Positions 54,411-64,000 are shown, counted from the stretch's first letter. The stretch: DNA of 64,000 bases from Ruegeria sp. Alg231-54 (GCF_900143525.1 NZ_FREZ01000003.1:372001-436000), one strand, 5' to 3'. Notes: generated by a model not told the origin, from the sequence alone. Program-made: numbers and translations.

Positions 54411-55712
54411 ATGCTCGATTTAATCATCAGACAGGCCAGCCTGCCAGATGGCAGCGGGCCGGTAGATATCGCGATCAAGGCAGACCGCGTTGCGGAAATT
54501 GCGCCTGATATCAAGGCTGAGGCGCATGAGGAGATACAGGCGGCTGGGCGTTTGGTTTCCCCTCCTTTTACGGACCCGCACTTCCATATGGATGCGACCC
54601 TGAGCCTAGGGTTGCCGCGCATGAATGTCTCGGGCACGCTTTTGGAGGGTATCGCGCTTTGGGGGGAATTGAAGCCCCTGCTGACACCAGAAGCGGTGAT
54701 TGAGCGGGCCATGCGCTATTGCGACCTTGCTGTGTCGCAGGGGCTGCTGGCTATCCGTTCGCATGTGGATGTTTCATCCGCCCCGTTGGTGGGCGTTGAA
54801 GCGCTCTTGGAGGTACGTAAACAGGTTGCCCCCTATATCGACCTGCAACTGGTGGCATTCCCGCAAGATGGCCTTTACCGATCAGAAAACGCAGAGAGAA
54901 ACCTGATCCAGGCGCTCGATATGGGTGTCGATGTCGTGGGCGGGATCCCGCATTTTGAACGCACGATGTCGGAAGGGGCTCGATCGGTCACGAGACTGGC
55001 CGAGATAGCGGCGGACCGGGGCCTGATGCTGGACCTGCATTGCGACGAAAGCGACGATCCGATGTCACGCCACGTAGAAACGTTGGCCTTTGAGACTACG
55101 CGCCTTGGGCTTGGGGGCCGTGTAACTGCAAGCCACGTCACTGCGATGCATTCTTATGACAACTACTATGCATCGAAGCTGATCCCGCTCATCGCAGAAA
55201 GCGGTATGAACGCGGTACCCAACCCTCTGATTAATATCACGCTGCAAGGGCGTTCGGACACCTATCCGCGCCGCCGAGGTCTGACCCGCGTGCCAGAGCT
55301 GCGCGCGGCCGGTGTAAACGTTGCCTTCGGGCAGGATTGCACAATGGACCCGTGGTATTCGCTCGGGTCCGCTGACATGCTGGAAGTGGCTCATATGGGT
55401 GTGCACGCGGTACCGATGACATCCCGAGAAGCGATGGAATGGGCGTTTACTTCCGTCACCCAGAATGGTGCCAAAGCCATGGGCTTGCCCGACCCGACAA
55501 TCCGCGAGGGCGGCCCTGCCAGTATGGTTGTGCTGCAGGCGCGTGATCCGATTGAAGCTGTTCGCATGAAACCCACCCGCCTTGCCGTAATCAAAAACGG
55601 CAAGGTATTGGCCCGTACAGAACCCCGAATGGCCGCGCTTTCGTTGCCCGGCCGCCCCACGACCCTGGATCCCGCAGATTACGCGCCCAGGCCCAATACT
55701 CAGGAAGCTTAA
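54411..55712 (+). CDS. CodA-like amidohydrolase (cytosine deaminase family)
   Basis: The 433-aa metal-dependent amidohydrolase has the metal-binding HFHMD (about 58-62), HCDESDDP (about 210), SHVTAMH and the catalytic-Asp region FGQDCTMDPWYSLGSADMLE (about 304-323), arranged as in cytosine deaminase. It would deaminate or open a nitrogen heterocycle in the cytosol. It heads an operon with a BMP-type receptor, an amidase and nucleoside-type ABC genes, so the imported compound is probably a nucleobase or related N-heterocycle. Other members act on creatinine-like or triazine compounds, so the substrate is left open. Confidence 0.87.
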   Translation: MLDLIIRQASLPDGSGPVDIAIKADRVAEIAPDIKAEAHEEIQAAGRLVSPPFTDPHFHMDATLSLGLPRMNVSGTLLEGIALWGELKPLLTPEAVIERAMRYCDLAVSQGLLAIRSHVDVSSAPLVGVEALLEVRKQVAPYIDLQLVAFPQDGLYRSENAERNLIQALDMGVDVVGGIPHFERTMSEGARSVTRLAEIAADRGLMLDLHCDESDDPMSRHVETLAFETTRLGLGGRVTASHVTAMHSYDNYYASKLIPLIAESGMNAVPNPLINITLQGRSDTYPRRRGLTRVPELRAAGVNVAFGQDCTMDPWYSLGSADMLEVAHMGVHAVPMTSREAMEWAFTSVTQNGAKAMGLPDPTIREGGPASMVVLQARDPIEAVRMKPTRLAVIKNGKVLARTEPRMAALSLPGRPTTLDPADYAPRPNTQEA

Positions 55713-55751
55713 GAACAAGAACAATTGCCACCAACAGAAGAGGATCTACCA

Positions 55752-56735
55752 ATGAAACTCACCACAACCCGCCGTCAACTGATGGTCGGCGCTGCGGCCA
55801 CGTTGGCCCTGCCGGCTTATGTCCGTCGCGTGAACGCACAATCTGCGACCCGAGTCGCTGGCGTGCATATGTCTCCGGTCGAAAACGCGTGGAACAGTCG
55901 AATCCACGTAGCGATGCAGGAGGCCGCCGATGCTGGTCTGATCGAGTATGAATTCTCGGAAGGTGTGGCTCCGACTGACTATCCCCGCGCGATGCGCGAG
56001 TATGCCGAAGGTGGTGCGCAAATCATTTGGGGCGAGTCCTACGCCGTGGAACGCGAAGCACGCGAAGTGGCGGGCGATTACCCGGATACCGCTTTCCTCA
56101 TGGGCTCTTCCGGTGGGCCGGAAGGGGACAATTTCGGGGTCTTCGGCACCCGCAACCACGAAGCGGCTTATCTGGCCGGAATGCTTGCGGGCCAAATGTC
56201 AGAAAGCAACGTCTTCGGCTCGGTCGGCGGTTATCCCATCCCCGAGGTGAACCTGTTGATCAATGCCTTCCGTATGGGCGTAACCGAGGTGAACCCGGAG
56301 GCCACCTTCCTCAACGGCTTTATTGGTGCATGGTTTGATCCAGCCCGCGCGCAGGAAGCTGCGATTGCCCAGATCGATGCGGGCGCGGATGTCCTGTTTG
56401 GTGAGCGCATAGGCACTGCGGATGCCGCCCAAGCGCGGGACGTAAAGGCCATCGGTTCGCTTATCGACTATACGCCTCGCTATCCGGGCACAGTCTTTGC
56501 CAACGCGATCTGGAATTACGGTCCTACTATCGAGGCCATCGTAGCGGACGTTCAAGCCGGTAATCCAACGGGGCGCAACTACACGGAATATTCCTTCATG
56601 GCCCATGGCGGCAATGAACTGATCTATGTCGCCGATGAAGTGCCTGCTGACGCCATCCCGGCGATGGAGGCTAAACAGGCAGCGATCCAATCCGGCGAAT
56701 GGGATGTTCCGATCGACGAAAGCGAGCCCTCCTGA
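55752..56735 (+). CDS. BMP-family ABC transporter substrate-binding protein
   Basis: A 327-aa receptor of the basic membrane protein (PnrA/Med) family with an N-terminal signal containing [18 protein letters not shown], the two Arg suggesting possible Tat export. Fold marks include [20 protein letters not shown] and [16 protein letters not shown] (about 134-149), typical of purine-nucleoside receptors. Start at ATG 55752, preceded by AGAGGATCTACCA. It supplies substrate to the ATPase and permeases encoded further downstream. Confidence 0.9.
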   Translation: MKLTTTRRQLMVGAAATLALPAYVRRVNAQSATRVAGVHMSPVENAWNSRIHVAMQEAADAGLIEYEFSEGVAPTDYPRAMREYAEGGAQIIWGESYAVEREAREVAGDYPDTAFLMGSSGGPEGDNFGVFGTRNHEAAYLAGMLAGQMSESNVFGSVGGYPIPEVNLLINAFRMGVTEVNPEATFLNGFIGAWFDPARAQEAAIAQIDAGADVLFGERIGTADAAQARDVKAIGSLIDYTPRYPGTVFANAIWNYGPTIEAIVADVQAGNPTGRNYTEYSFMAHGGNELIYVADEVPADAIPAMEAKQAAIQSGEWDVPIDESEPS

Positions 56736-56751
56736 TCCCGCGGGCTTTGAC

Positions 56752-58110
56752 GTGACCGATGCCACGGCTCTTGCGGCCGCCATTACGGCAAGGCAGATCA
56801 CTGCCGTCGACGTGATGGAGGTAAGTCTTTCTGCCTGCCATGGGCAGGCGGATTTGGGGGCCGTGGCATTTCTGGACGAAGACATGGCGCGCGCCGGGGC
56901 AAGTGCAGCAGACGCATTGCCATCTGACCGGCGCGGCCCGTTTCATGGGGTTCCGTTTTTGGTGAAAGACCTTGGTGGTTTCGCAAAAGGGCTACCCGCT
57001 GCGGCCGGATCCGCAGCAATCCGCGCAAAAGCGCGTAAACCCGAAAGTGACAGCCGCCTGTTGCAAGATTTGCGCCAAACTGGCTTGATCCCATTTGGCT
57101 TGACTACAACACCCGCATTCGGCCTTTCCCTGTCATGCGAACCAGATGGCATGGCTGCGACCCGAAATCCATGGAATCCCACGTTGACACCTGGTGGTTC
57201 ATCTGGCGGCGCTGCGGCTGCGGTTGCAGCCGGTATCGTAGCAATTGCTCATGCCACGGATGCAGCCGGATCCATCAGAGTACCTGCTGCGTGTTGCGGT
57301 TTGACCGGGCTCAAGCCGTCTCGTGGTGCGGTGCCCGGAGGCCCTGATTTTGCCAATCACCTGATGGGCATAGCATCTGAGCTGGTCTTGGCGCGCTCGG
57401 TTCGCGACGTGGAGACCGCCCTTCATGCTGTTGTCCAACCTATGGCCCCGGTGCATTTCCCAAAACGTCCCCGTGTCGCGGTGGCATTGCCGGAACGTTG
57501 TGGACCTGATCAGCGCAAAGCTGCGGAAGGTGCTGCCGACGCGCTGCGCGACGCAGGCTGTGAAGTGCATGATGTTCGTGCCCCCGACCGGATTGGGGCT
57601 GAGGCTCATGAAATCGCCCGAACCATACTGGCTGTTTCGTTGGCTGAGTGGCTGACCGCACTCAAGATCTCTGACGACCAGGTTCCACCGCTCGCAGCCG
57701 CCATGGCTACTGAGGGTCGTGCGACACCTGCTACCGCGCTTTTTGCGGCCTCGCGACAGCTGGCACGCCTGACAAATCGCTCCCGCAAGCTTTTTAAATC
57801 CGCCGATGCCATCCTGATGCCGGTCCTCTCCTCTGCACCACCCGTAGTCGGCACTTTGGATCTGTCTGGCACTTCCCCCGATGAACACATGGCGCGGCTG
57901 GAAGCTTTTGCCCCAAACGCAGCACTTGCCAATGTTGCGGGCTTGCCAGCCCTGGCGCTGCCTTTTGGCATGGCAAATGACCTTCCTCTCGGTGTGCAAC
58001 TGATTGGTCCCGCCGGCGCCGATTTCGCACTGCTAAAACTCGGTGCACTTATCGAGACCCGCGCGCCCGCACTTTCCTTTCCGTCCCCAATCGCAGGCCT
58101 ACCCGCATGA
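56752..58110 (+). CDS. Amidase (amidase-signature family)
   Basis: The 452-aa serine amidase has the Ser-cisSer-Lys machinery: Lys in [13 protein letters not shown], cis-Ser in [16 protein letters not shown] and the nucleophile in [20 protein letters not shown]. It hydrolyses an amide or a carbamoyl compound, releasing ammonia. I use the GTG at 56752 ([11 protein letters not shown], matching the usual family start); ATG 56704 is a possible alternative inside the preceding gene. It overlaps the ABC ATPase start by 4 bp. In this operon it could act on the product of the CodA-like enzyme. Confidence 0.88.
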   Translation: MTDATALAAAITARQITAVDVMEVSLSACHGQADLGAVAFLDEDMARAGASAADALPSDRRGPFHGVPFLVKDLGGFAKGLPAAAGSAAIRAKARKPESDSRLLQDLRQTGLIPFGLTTTPAFGLSLSCEPDGMAATRNPWNPTLTPGGSSGGAAAAVAAGIVAIAHATDAAGSIRVPAACCGLTGLKPSRGAVPGGPDFANHLMGIASELVLARSVRDVETALHAVVQPMAPVHFPKRPRVAVALPERCGPDQRKAAEGAADALRDAGCEVHDVRAPDRIGAEAHEIARTILAVSLAEWLTALKISDDQVPPLAAAMATEGRATPATALFAASRQLARLTNRSRKLFKSADAILMPVLSSAPPVVGTLDLSGTSPDEHMARLEAFAPNAALANVAGLPALALPFGMANDLPLGVQLIGPAGADFALLKLGALIETRAPALSFPSPIAGLPA

Positions 58111-59627
58111 CCAAGGTTCTTGAGCTTCACGGCATCACTAAGCGTTTTGGAACGCTTACCGCAAATGATGATGTGACCCTGACACTGGCGGAGGGGGAAA
58201 TCCTTGCGCTTCTGGGTGAAAACGGCGCTGGCAAGACGACGCTGATGAATATCCTGTTTGGCCACTACGCAGCCGACGCAGGTACTGTCAGGGTGTTCGG
58301 CGAAGAGCTGCCTCCGGGCCTTCCGCGCGCAGCGATCGAGGTGGGTGTGGGAATGGTTCACCAGCACTTCACGCTTGCGGGCAACCTCACCGTTCTTGAA
58401 AACGTCATGCTTGGCTCCGAACCCTTGACGCGCGCGCGTTCCGCTCGTGGTGAGGCGCGCGAAAAGCTGTTGCAGATCGCAGAGCGGTTTGGCCTGCCCG
58501 TGAACCCCGAGGCCAAAGTTAGGTCGCTTTCCGTGGGAGAACGCCAGCGTGTTGAAATTCTTAAAGCGCTCTACCGCGACGCGCGTATATTGATACTGGA
58601 TGAACCTACCGCCGTTCTGGCCCGGCCCGAGGCGATGCGCCTGTTCGAGACCCTGCGCGACATGACGAAAGAGGGTCTTTCGCTTATCTTCATCAGCCAC
58701 AAACTGCATGAGGTCATGGCTGCCTCTGACCGTGTGGCAGTGCTACGCGGCGGCAAGATGGTTGCAGAACGCAAAACCTCTGAAACCAACCCAGGAGAGC
58801 TGGCGGAACTGATGGTTGGCCGCAAAGTGGAACGGCCCGTACGCCATGACCATAAGATTGGCGCGCCAGTTCTGATTGCAAACAATGTGCGCGTGGAAGA
58901 GGACGGTGAGTTGCGTCTGGATGACGTGTCATTCACCGTCCATACTGGTGAAATCCTTGGTATCGTTGGCGTTTCAGGCAATGGTCAGGCTTCGCTCGGC
59001 GGGTTGCTTTCTGGGTTGGTTCACCCAAGCGCGGGGCAGCTGACACTTCTGGACGAAGATATCGGCCATCTGGGGCCGCGCGGCATGATCCGTGCGGGGG
59101 CTGGTAGAGTACCAGAAGACCGACACGCGGAAGGCGTAGTAGGCGAGTTGAGCCTGTGGGAAAATGCAGTGCTCGAACGGCTGCGCACACCAGAGTTTTC
59201 GCGCCGCGGCTTTGTCCGGCAAGGCGCCGCTCGCGATTACACCTCAGGGCTGATAGAACGTTTTGATATCCGTGGTGCCAGTCCCGACACGCGAACAAGG
59301 CTGTTGTCTGGCGGCAATATGCAAAAGCTTATCCTCGGTCGGGTCCTGACAAACGGACCGCGTTTTGTGCTCGCCAACCAGCCGACGCGAGGCCTCGATG
59401 AAGGGGCAATTGCCGCCGTTCATGCCGAGCTTTTGGCTGCACGGGCCGAAGGCGCAGCAATTTTGCTCATCTCTGAAGAACTGGAAGAAGCCGTGGCCCT
59501 GTCAGACCGTATACAGGCCATCGTTAAAGGGCGCTTGTCGGAGCCCATATCCGCCAACGAGGCTGACCCGCAACGTCTTGGCCTGATGATGGCGGGTGTT
59601 TGGAAGGAAAATGATAATGCGGCTTGA
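58107..59627 (+). CDS. ABC transporter ATPase, double-domain, nucleoside/sugar type
   Basis: The 506-aa protein joins two nucleotide-binding domains. Domain 1 is complete: Walker [10 protein letters not shown] (about 38-46), signature [15 protein letters not shown], Walker [12 protein letters not shown]. Domain 2 (about 250-500) has a degenerate Walker [14 protein letters not shown], and the signature [13 protein letters not shown], as is normal in the RbsA/YufO family, where one site is inactive. It energises uptake through the two permeases encoded next. Confidence 0.92.
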   Translation: MTKVLELHGITKRFGTLTANDDVTLTLAEGEILALLGENGAGKTTLMNILFGHYAADAGTVRVFGEELPPGLPRAAIEVGVGMVHQHFTLAGNLTVLENVMLGSEPLTRARSARGEAREKLLQIAERFGLPVNPEAKVRSLSVGERQRVEILKALYRDARILILDEPTAVLARPEAMRLFETLRDMTKEGLSLIFISHKLHEVMAASDRVAVLRGGKMVAERKTSETNPGELAELMVGRKVERPVRHDHKIGAPVLIANNVRVEEDGELRLDDVSFTVHTGEILGIVGVSGNGQASLGGLLSGLVHPSAGQLTLLDEDIGHLGPRGMIRAGAGRVPEDRHAEGVVGELSLWENAVLERLRTPEFSRRGFVRQGAARDYTSGLIERFDIRGASPDTRTRLLSGGNMQKLILGRVLTNGPRFVLANQPTRGLDEGAIAAVHAELLAARAEGAAILLISEELEEAVALSDRIQAIVKGRLSEPISANEADPQRLGLMMAGVWKENDNAA

Positions 59628-60660
59628 ACGACGCACACATGTGCCGCTGCACCTTGTGGTCATTGCGCCGCTGGCCGCGATCTTTACTGCGTTACTTCTC
59701 GCTGCGGGTCTCATCGCAGCTGCGGGGGTAAACCCGCTCACGGCGTATGGCGAAATGCTGGCCGGTGCGCTTGGCTCACGCCTTTCGATCACCGAGATGC
59801 TGACCCGCGCCACGCCGCTCATTTTCACTGGACTTGCCGCGGCCGTCGCATTCCGTGCACGGCTTTGGAACATCGGAGGTGAGGGACAGTTCTTTGTTGG
59901 TGCGCTGGTCACCGCTTGGATCGGGCATTCGCTCGGGGTTCCGGGATGGATTGGTATTCCACTTTTGATGCTAGCAGGCATGACTGCGGGCGCGGCTCTT
60001 TTGGCGGGACCTGCCTATTTGCGCCTGCGTTTCGGGGTGGATGAGGTGGTGACGACCCTTCTGCTCAACTTCATCGTAATCCTTTTTGTGGGCCTCATGA
60101 TTGAAGGCCCGATGCGCGATCCGTTGGCCTTTGGGTGGCCCTCTTCAGTGCCCGTAGACGGAGATTTTCGTCTCCCGGATCTGATCCCGCGCACGCGTCT
60201 GCATATCGGGCTGCTTTTTGCCATCGCAGCAGCAGGCGCCGTTTGGCTGATCCTGGCGCGCACCGTTTTTGGCGCTGAAACGCGCGCCGCAGGTTTGAAC
60301 GCCAGTGCCGCTGCCTTTGCCGGAATATCCCTACCCCGAACGATCATGGGCGTAGCTCTGCTTTCGGGCGCCCTGGCGGGGCTCGCCGGGTCTGTCGAAG
60401 TCATGGGTGTTACAGCAGGGGTCACCACCACCATGAGCCCCGGTTTTGGCTATGCAGGCATCGTTGTCGCCATGCTCGCCGCCTTGCATCCGGCCGGCGT
60501 CGTTGCTGCCGCTGTTTTCGTTGCTACAGTCTTCGTCGGGGCCGACGCCATGAGCCGCGCGACCGGTGTTCCCAGTTTCATCGCCGATGTGATTGTAGCG
60601 CTCTGTTTGCTTACCATGATCGTGGCCCTTCTTTTCACAACCTACCGGGTGCGCCGATGA
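59617..60660 (+). CDS. ABC transporter permease (BMP/nucleoside type), first subunit
   Basis: The 347-aa permease has about ten hydrophobic segments and the YufP/NupP-type blocks WNIGGEGQFFVGALV (about 93) and NASAAAFAGISLPRTIMGV (about 228). I start at the ATG at 59617, with AAGGA about 9 nt upstream; it overlaps the end of the ATPase gene by 11 bp. It forms a heterodimeric channel with the next gene product. Confidence 0.9.
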   Translation: MRLERRTHVPLHLVVIAPLAAIFTALLLAAGLIAAAGVNPLTAYGEMLAGALGSRLSITEMLTRATPLIFTGLAAAVAFRARLWNIGGEGQFFVGALVTAWIGHSLGVPGWIGIPLLMLAGMTAGAALLAGPAYLRLRFGVDEVVTTLLLNFIVILFVGLMIEGPMRDPLAFGWPSSVPVDGDFRLPDLIPRTRLHIGLLFAIAAAGAVWLILARTVFGAETRAAGLNASAAAFAGISLPRTIMGVALLSGALAGLAGSVEVMGVTAGVTTTMSPGFGYAGIVVAMLAALHPAGVVAAAVFVATVFVGADAMSRATGVPSFIADVIVALCLLTMIVALLFTTYRVRR

Positions 60661-61598
60661 GTGATGCAATTGATCTGCTGCTGAATACCAGCCTGTGGGC
60701 TTCCGTGTTGCGTATTGCCACGCCACTCATATTCGGCGTCCTTGGCGCATTGCTCTGCGAACGTTCGGGCGTGCTCAATCTGGGAATCGAGGGGATCATG
60801 ACCATGGGCGCGATGAGCGGATGGCTTGCCGTCTATATGGGCGCACCTTTGCTGGTGGGCCTGATGATTGCGGCCCTTTGCGGCGCCGTGATGGGCTTGC
60901 TGCATGCCATGCTGACGGTTCCGCTTGGGCTTTCGCAACATGTATCGGGGCTTGGTATTACGCTGTTTGCATCTGCTTTGGCCTACTACCTCTACAGGCT
61001 ACTTGTCGAAGTGGGTGACTTGCCCCCAACGATAGAGCCTTTCCAGCCGCTCAATGTTCCGGGGCTTTCCGATATACCTGTTCTCGGTCCGATACTGTTT
61101 TCCCAAGCCCTTCCGACTTACCTGGCGCTCTTTGCTGTGGCTGCGATGGCTTATGTTCTTGCCCGTACACCGTTAGGGCTAGCCATTCGGATGACCGGTG
61201 AAAGCCCGCATGCGGTTGAGGCACAGGGGCTGAACCCCATCCGCATCCGCATCGGCGCAGTTGTTGTCGGATCGGCTTTGATGGCGGTGGGCGGGGCTTT
61301 CCTGACGACAACTGCGTTTAACAGCTTTTTCCCGGGTATGGTTCAGGGGCGTGGCTGGATTTGCATTGCGCTGGTCGTCTTCGCCAGCTGGCGGCCCGGC
61401 AAGGCGCTGGTTGGCGCCGTATTATTCGCATTCTTTGATGCATACCAACTGCGGCTGCAGACTGCGATTGAAGGCGTACCCTACCAGCTCTTCCTGATGG
61501 CGCCTTACGTACTTTCTATCGTCGCGCTCGTCCTTGTCGCCCGCAGAGCCGAAATACCCGCGGCGTTGATGGTACCCTATCGACGCGGTGAACGTTAG
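60657..61598 (+). CDS. ABC transporter permease (BMP/nucleoside type), second subunit
   Basis: A 313-aa partner permease of the YufQ/NupQ type, with ERSGVLNLGIEGIMTMGAM (about 37-55) and a C-terminal WICIALVVFASWRPGKAL block. It overlaps the first permease gene by 4 bp. An IS element begins within about 10 bp of its stop, so any genes that once followed in the operon have been separated from it. Confidence 0.92.
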   Translation: MSDAIDLLLNTSLWASVLRIATPLIFGVLGALLCERSGVLNLGIEGIMTMGAMSGWLAVYMGAPLLVGLMIAALCGAVMGLLHAMLTVPLGLSQHVSGLGITLFASALAYYLYRLLVEVGDLPPTIEPFQPLNVPGLSDIPVLGPILFSQALPTYLALFAVAAMAYVLARTPLGLAIRMTGESPHAVEAQGLNPIRIRIGAVVVGSALMAVGGAFLTTTAFNSFFPGMVQGRGWICIALVVFASWRPGKALVGAVLFAFFDAYQLRLQTAIEGVPYQLFLMAPYVLSIVALVLVARRAEIPAALMVPYRRGER

Positions 61599-61606
61599 CG
61601 GATGAG

Positions 61607-62931
61607 GTGGATGGTTCCTGCACCACCTGTATCGAACGTGCGAAAGTACAGTTGTCACTAACTGCCAGGAAAGAAGCCACCCAATGACGGTAAAGACTGT
61701 GGGCCTGGATTTGGCCAAGGACGTTTTCAAGTGCACTGTGTTTCGGCCATGGGGCGTCGGATCATCAACAGGAAGATCAAACGCGCGAAGCTGATCTCCT
61801 TTTTCGAGACATTGCCGCGCTGTGTGGTTGGGACAGAGGCTTGCGGTTCATCCCATCACTGGGGGGCTAGCTGAGCAAGTTTGGCCATGACGTTCGGCTC
61901 ATGCCAGCAGCCTATGTCAAACCCTATTTGAAGCGCGGCAAGACAGACGCAGCGGATGCCGAGGCGATTTGTGAAGCAGTGCGTCGACCAACCATGCGCT
62001 TTTTCGAGATCAAGTCCGAAGACCAGCAGGCCGTTCTTGCAATACACCGCGCCCGGGATCTGGTCGTTAGGCAGCGCACCCAGGTCGTCAATATGATCCG
62101 CAGCATCCTCCGGGAATTTCAACATATTCTGCCAACCGGTATCGAGGCTGTTTCTAAATTCGCTCGGGAACACGGCACCGAAGCGCAGTTGGAAATGCCC
62201 GAGATCGCGGACGAAATTCTTGGCGTGATGTGTCATCAACTGAACGGACTCAATGCGCAGGTTGATGGGCTTACCAAACTGATCGAACAACACGCATGGT
62301 ATGATCCCGATGCACGACGTCTGATGAGAATGCCGGGGATCGGACCGATCACCGCTTCGGCCGTTGTCGCCACCATTGACGATGCAAAACAGTTCGAGAC
62401 CGGACTAAATTTGGCGGCTTGGCTGGGGCTGACACCGCTGAACAAATCCAGTGGCGGTCGAGAGCGCCTCGGGCGGATCACAAAGAAGGGTGACCGTTAC
62501 ATCCGAAAACTGTTGATCATCGGAATGACGTCGCGTGCATTTATGGCGAAGAACAAACCTGAGAAAGCGGATATTTGGACCGCCAAGCTGTTCGACGAGA
62601 AACCCTTCAGGCTGGCAACGGTCGCCATGGCGAACAAATCCGCCCGGATCATCTGGGCGCCACTAACGAAACAGGAAGAATACCGGCAGCCGATCGCTTG
62701 ATCCTGCCACGAGATGCAAGACGCTTGATGTGATGATGCGAAACGAAGTCAACCAAGAGTAACGAAAGCCCGGCGAATGTCGTGGCCCCTGAGGTCGTTT
62801 AGCCGATAGGAACCTTGCTCGCGGAACTCATCAGGGCCAGTGGCAACTGCCAAGCAAACAGGCCGGACACAGGACTGAACTGAAGGACCATCGCAATCAC
62901 AGAAATCTCTGGCAATGCAGGAGCCATCTAC
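61607..62931 (+). mobile_element. IS110-family (IS1111-like) insertion sequence
   Basis: Inverted repeats flank the transposase frame: GTGGATGGTTCCTGCA at 61607-61622 and the complement of GTAGATGGCTCCTGCA at 62916-62931 (14 of 16 positions equal). Subterminal inverted repeats of this kind mark the IS1111 branch of IS110, so the true ends may lie a few bases outside. The element is about 1.3 kb, a normal size. It sits just after the ABC permease gene and upstream of decayed ABC-F sequence. Confidence 0.75.
61684..62701 (+). pseudogene. IS110/IS1111 transposase, two frameshifts
   Basis: The protein begins MTVKTVGLDLAKDVFK, as DEDD-type IS110 transposases do. One base is missing near 61732 (VFK then VHCVSAMGRR in another frame), and another near 61869 (TEACGSSHHW then LSKFGHDVRLMPAAY), after which the frame is open to 62701. 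The C-terminal part holds the transposase_20 region (RLMRMPGIGPITASAVVATI, with the serine region GRERLGRITKKGDRYIRKLL). Both lesions lie in the first 200 bp, within the catalytic DEDD domain, so the copy is probably inactive. Confidence 0.85.
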
Positions 62932-63107
62932 ACAAGACTTTCGTCGGCGGATCGCGGTGCTGCGTCGCAACCCGCGCAGACCGGGCATTGGCTTTGTGGA
63001 TTACAGATGGCTCCGTTGCGCAGCGAATGGAGGGTAAGCTGCAAGCACACAAAAGCCTGTTTCGAGACCATTAGCCCCACATAAATATTCTAGACCCGAC
63101 GGCATAC

Positions 63108-63440
63108 TAAAAGCACATCTTACACACCAGAAACGGCTCAGGGCTGTCCATTTCTTCCAGACCTTTACCTGTGATCAGCCAAAACCGATTGCCGACATTG
63201 CGCTAAAAGCTGCGGTCGTGACTAACGAGCAGACACGAAGCATTTTGCCTAATCAATTCGTTCTCAAGAGCTTATTACCCTTCAATGTCGAGGTGGCTTG
63301 TCGGCTTATCAAGCAAGTAAAAACTTGGAAACTTGAGCCGTAATATCAACATCGCCAAACCCGCCTTTTGCGCTCCAGACAGCGCGCCAATTTTGGTGTC
63401 TTGCATCTGTATGTTCACGCGCACTCGCCTGAACACCACG
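63108..63440 (-). pseudogene. Relic of an ABC-F family ATPase, C-terminal part
   Basis: Read on the minus strand in one frame, the sequence gives KIGALSGAQKAGLAMLI (ABC signature), then FYLLDKPTSHLDIEG (Walker B region, equivalent to LLLLDEPTNHLDIES), two consecutive stops, ALENELIRQNASCLLVSHDRSF (named by its ends; H-loop SHDR), a third stop, and RNVGNRFWLITGKGLEEMDS. The order and spacing match the second ATPase domain of ABC-F proteins (Uup/EttA-like translation factors). Three stops and loss of the rest of the gene make it non-functional. Confidence 0.75.
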
Positions 63441-63556
63441 CGTGTTGGTCGCCATTGTCAAACCGTCGTTGGTCAGTGGTTCCGATGGATTCCATCTCCA
63501 AATCCTACCAGATGTGCAATCAGGGGATGTCCATTCCATTAGAACCCTCCAGACCT

Positions 63557-63588
63557 CTAAAAAGCGAAATCTCCAACGCTCTTTTTAG
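63557..63588 (-). terminator. Terminator after the racemase gene
   Basis: The arms CTAAAAAGCG (63557-63566) and CGCTCTTTTTAG (63577-63588) pair with a 2-nt bulge and a 10-nt loop. On the minus strand the stem overlaps the racemase stop codon and ends in a CTTTTTAG run, as in a rho-independent terminator with A/T-rich flanks. Confidence 0.6.
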
Positions 63589-64000
63589 GCATAAGAACAC
63601 AGTTTCGATGTCGTCAGCTTCGCTTTTACTAAGGCTTCAGAAAACGCGACGGCACACGCTACCCCGTCGACCACGGGCAAACCGAACTCCTCTGAAAGCA
63701 GCGACATCAAATCCGTCATACCCGCGCAACCTAGTACAATAGCTTCAGCCCTATCTTCATTAATCGCGGCACGAATTTCGGACCGTATTTTGTCGACGGT
63801 CTTTGGGTCGTTTTCCTCAAGCTTCAAAACTGGCACATCTGACGCGCGAACCCGGACACATCGGCGGTCTAGACCATAGCGCAACAGGTTCGCTTCCAAT
63901 CCCGCAAGCGACCGGGACAATGTCGTAATAACGCTAAATTTTGGGCTAATCATGGACGCGGCGTGATAGGCCGCTTCACCAACACCGATCACCGGGGCAG
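63585..64000 (-). CDS. Aspartate/glutamate/hydantoin racemase family protein, C-terminal part (window edge)
   Basis: About 138 codons are present; the 5' part lies beyond the right edge. The visible part includes PVIGVGEAAYHAASMI, FSVITTLSRS and AEAIVLGCAGMTDLMSLLSE, with the catalytic cysteine of the family in GCAGM, as in hydantoin and allantoin racemases (HyuE group). These invert the alpha-carbon of 5-substituted hydantoins or related compounds. It may belong functionally with the amidohydrolase/amidase operon on the far side of the IS element, but it is on the opposite strand. Confidence 0.85.
   Translation of the reverse strand, partial: APVIGVGEAAYHAASMISPKFSVITTLSRSLAGLEANLLRYGLDRRCVRVRASDVPVLKLEENDPKTVDKIRSEIRAAINEDRAEAIVLGCAGMTDLMSLLSEEFGLPVVDGVACAVAFSEALVKAKLTTSKLCSYA

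Noticed and set aside
57606..58709. 367-codon minus-strand frame
   Set aside because: It runs antisense across the amidase and ABC ATPase genes and has no recognisable motif.
61684..62701. Programmed frameshifting in the IS transposase
   Set aside because: IS110-family transposases are normally made from one frame, and neither shift position shows a slippery heptamer with a following structure. Two separate deletions are the simpler reading.
1..64000. CRISPR array, tRNA or rRNA genes
   Set aside because: I looked for regularly spaced direct repeats and cloverleaf or rRNA motifs and saw none; the only spaced repetition is the protein-level GAF array.

Overview
The window looks like an accessory, catabolism-rich stretch of an alphaproteobacterial chromosome or megaplasmid, most likely Rhodobacteraceae (Roseobacter group). 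The reasons are the smoEFGK-smoS-mtlK polyol operon in the order known from Rhodobacter, two TRAP transporters and one tripartite tricarboxylate (TTT) transporter, moderately high GC, and many IclR/LacI/MarR-controlled uptake-plus-degradation cassettes. I saw no rRNA, tRNA or CRISPR array. Assignments come from reading translations and motifs; no database search was run.

Layout. 1-1005: an edge-truncated unknown gene and a gene-poor stretch. 1000-6824: an IclR-controlled TRAP transporter (dctP-dctQ-dctM-iclR, minus strand) divergent from a GMC oxidoreductase. 7054-16147: sorbitol/mannitol uptake and oxidation (smoE-F-G-K-S-mtlK, minus), a LacI-type regulator and xylulokinase; two matching candidate LacI operators sit in front of smoE and between lacI and xylB. 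16148-18218: a decay zone with the facing ends of a LysR gene and an AraC gene, both missing their 5' halves. 18219-27174: a large three-gene phosphorelay, consisting of a 2530-aa hybrid histidine kinase with eleven tandem GAF domains, an HPt protein, and a response regulator carrying a class III nucleotide cyclase domain. 27733-37481: sulfatase, Tm-1-like/UPF0261 protein, aldehyde dehydrogenase and TctABC (minus), divergent from an IclR regulator and a class III aminotransferase. 37515-45203: the homoprotocatechuate meta-cleavage pathway (hpaR, hpaF, hpaE, hpaD, a semialdehyde dehydrogenase gene broken by an amber codon, hpaG, hpaH, and hpaI fused to a DUF2218 domain). 45247-45975: a PPP-type phosphatase. 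46338-53964: a MarR-controlled aromatic-acid cassette (MBL-fold protein, FAD monooxygenase, DUF2783, TRAP transporter, VOC protein, maleylacetoacetate isomerase, marR), bracketed by matching MarR-type operator pairs and containing a relic of fumarylacetoacetase. 54411-61598: a CodA-like amidohydrolase, amidase and BMP/nucleoside-type ABC transporter. 61607-62931: an IS1111/IS110-type element with a twice-frameshifted transposase. 63108-64000: an ABC-F ATPase relic and an edge-truncated Asp/Glu/hydantoin racemase.

How the genes fit together. Most blocks are self-contained scavenging modules: transporter, one or more oxidising or hydrolysing enzymes, and a local regulator. The phosphorelay is the exception. 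It is a signalling hub that could integrate many cytosolic ligands through GAF domains and end in a cyclase whose two substrate-selecting residues are not the usual ones. Broken genes and relics are frequent (LysR, AraC, SSADH, fumarylacetoacetase, transposase, ABC-F), which marks the region as one in flux.
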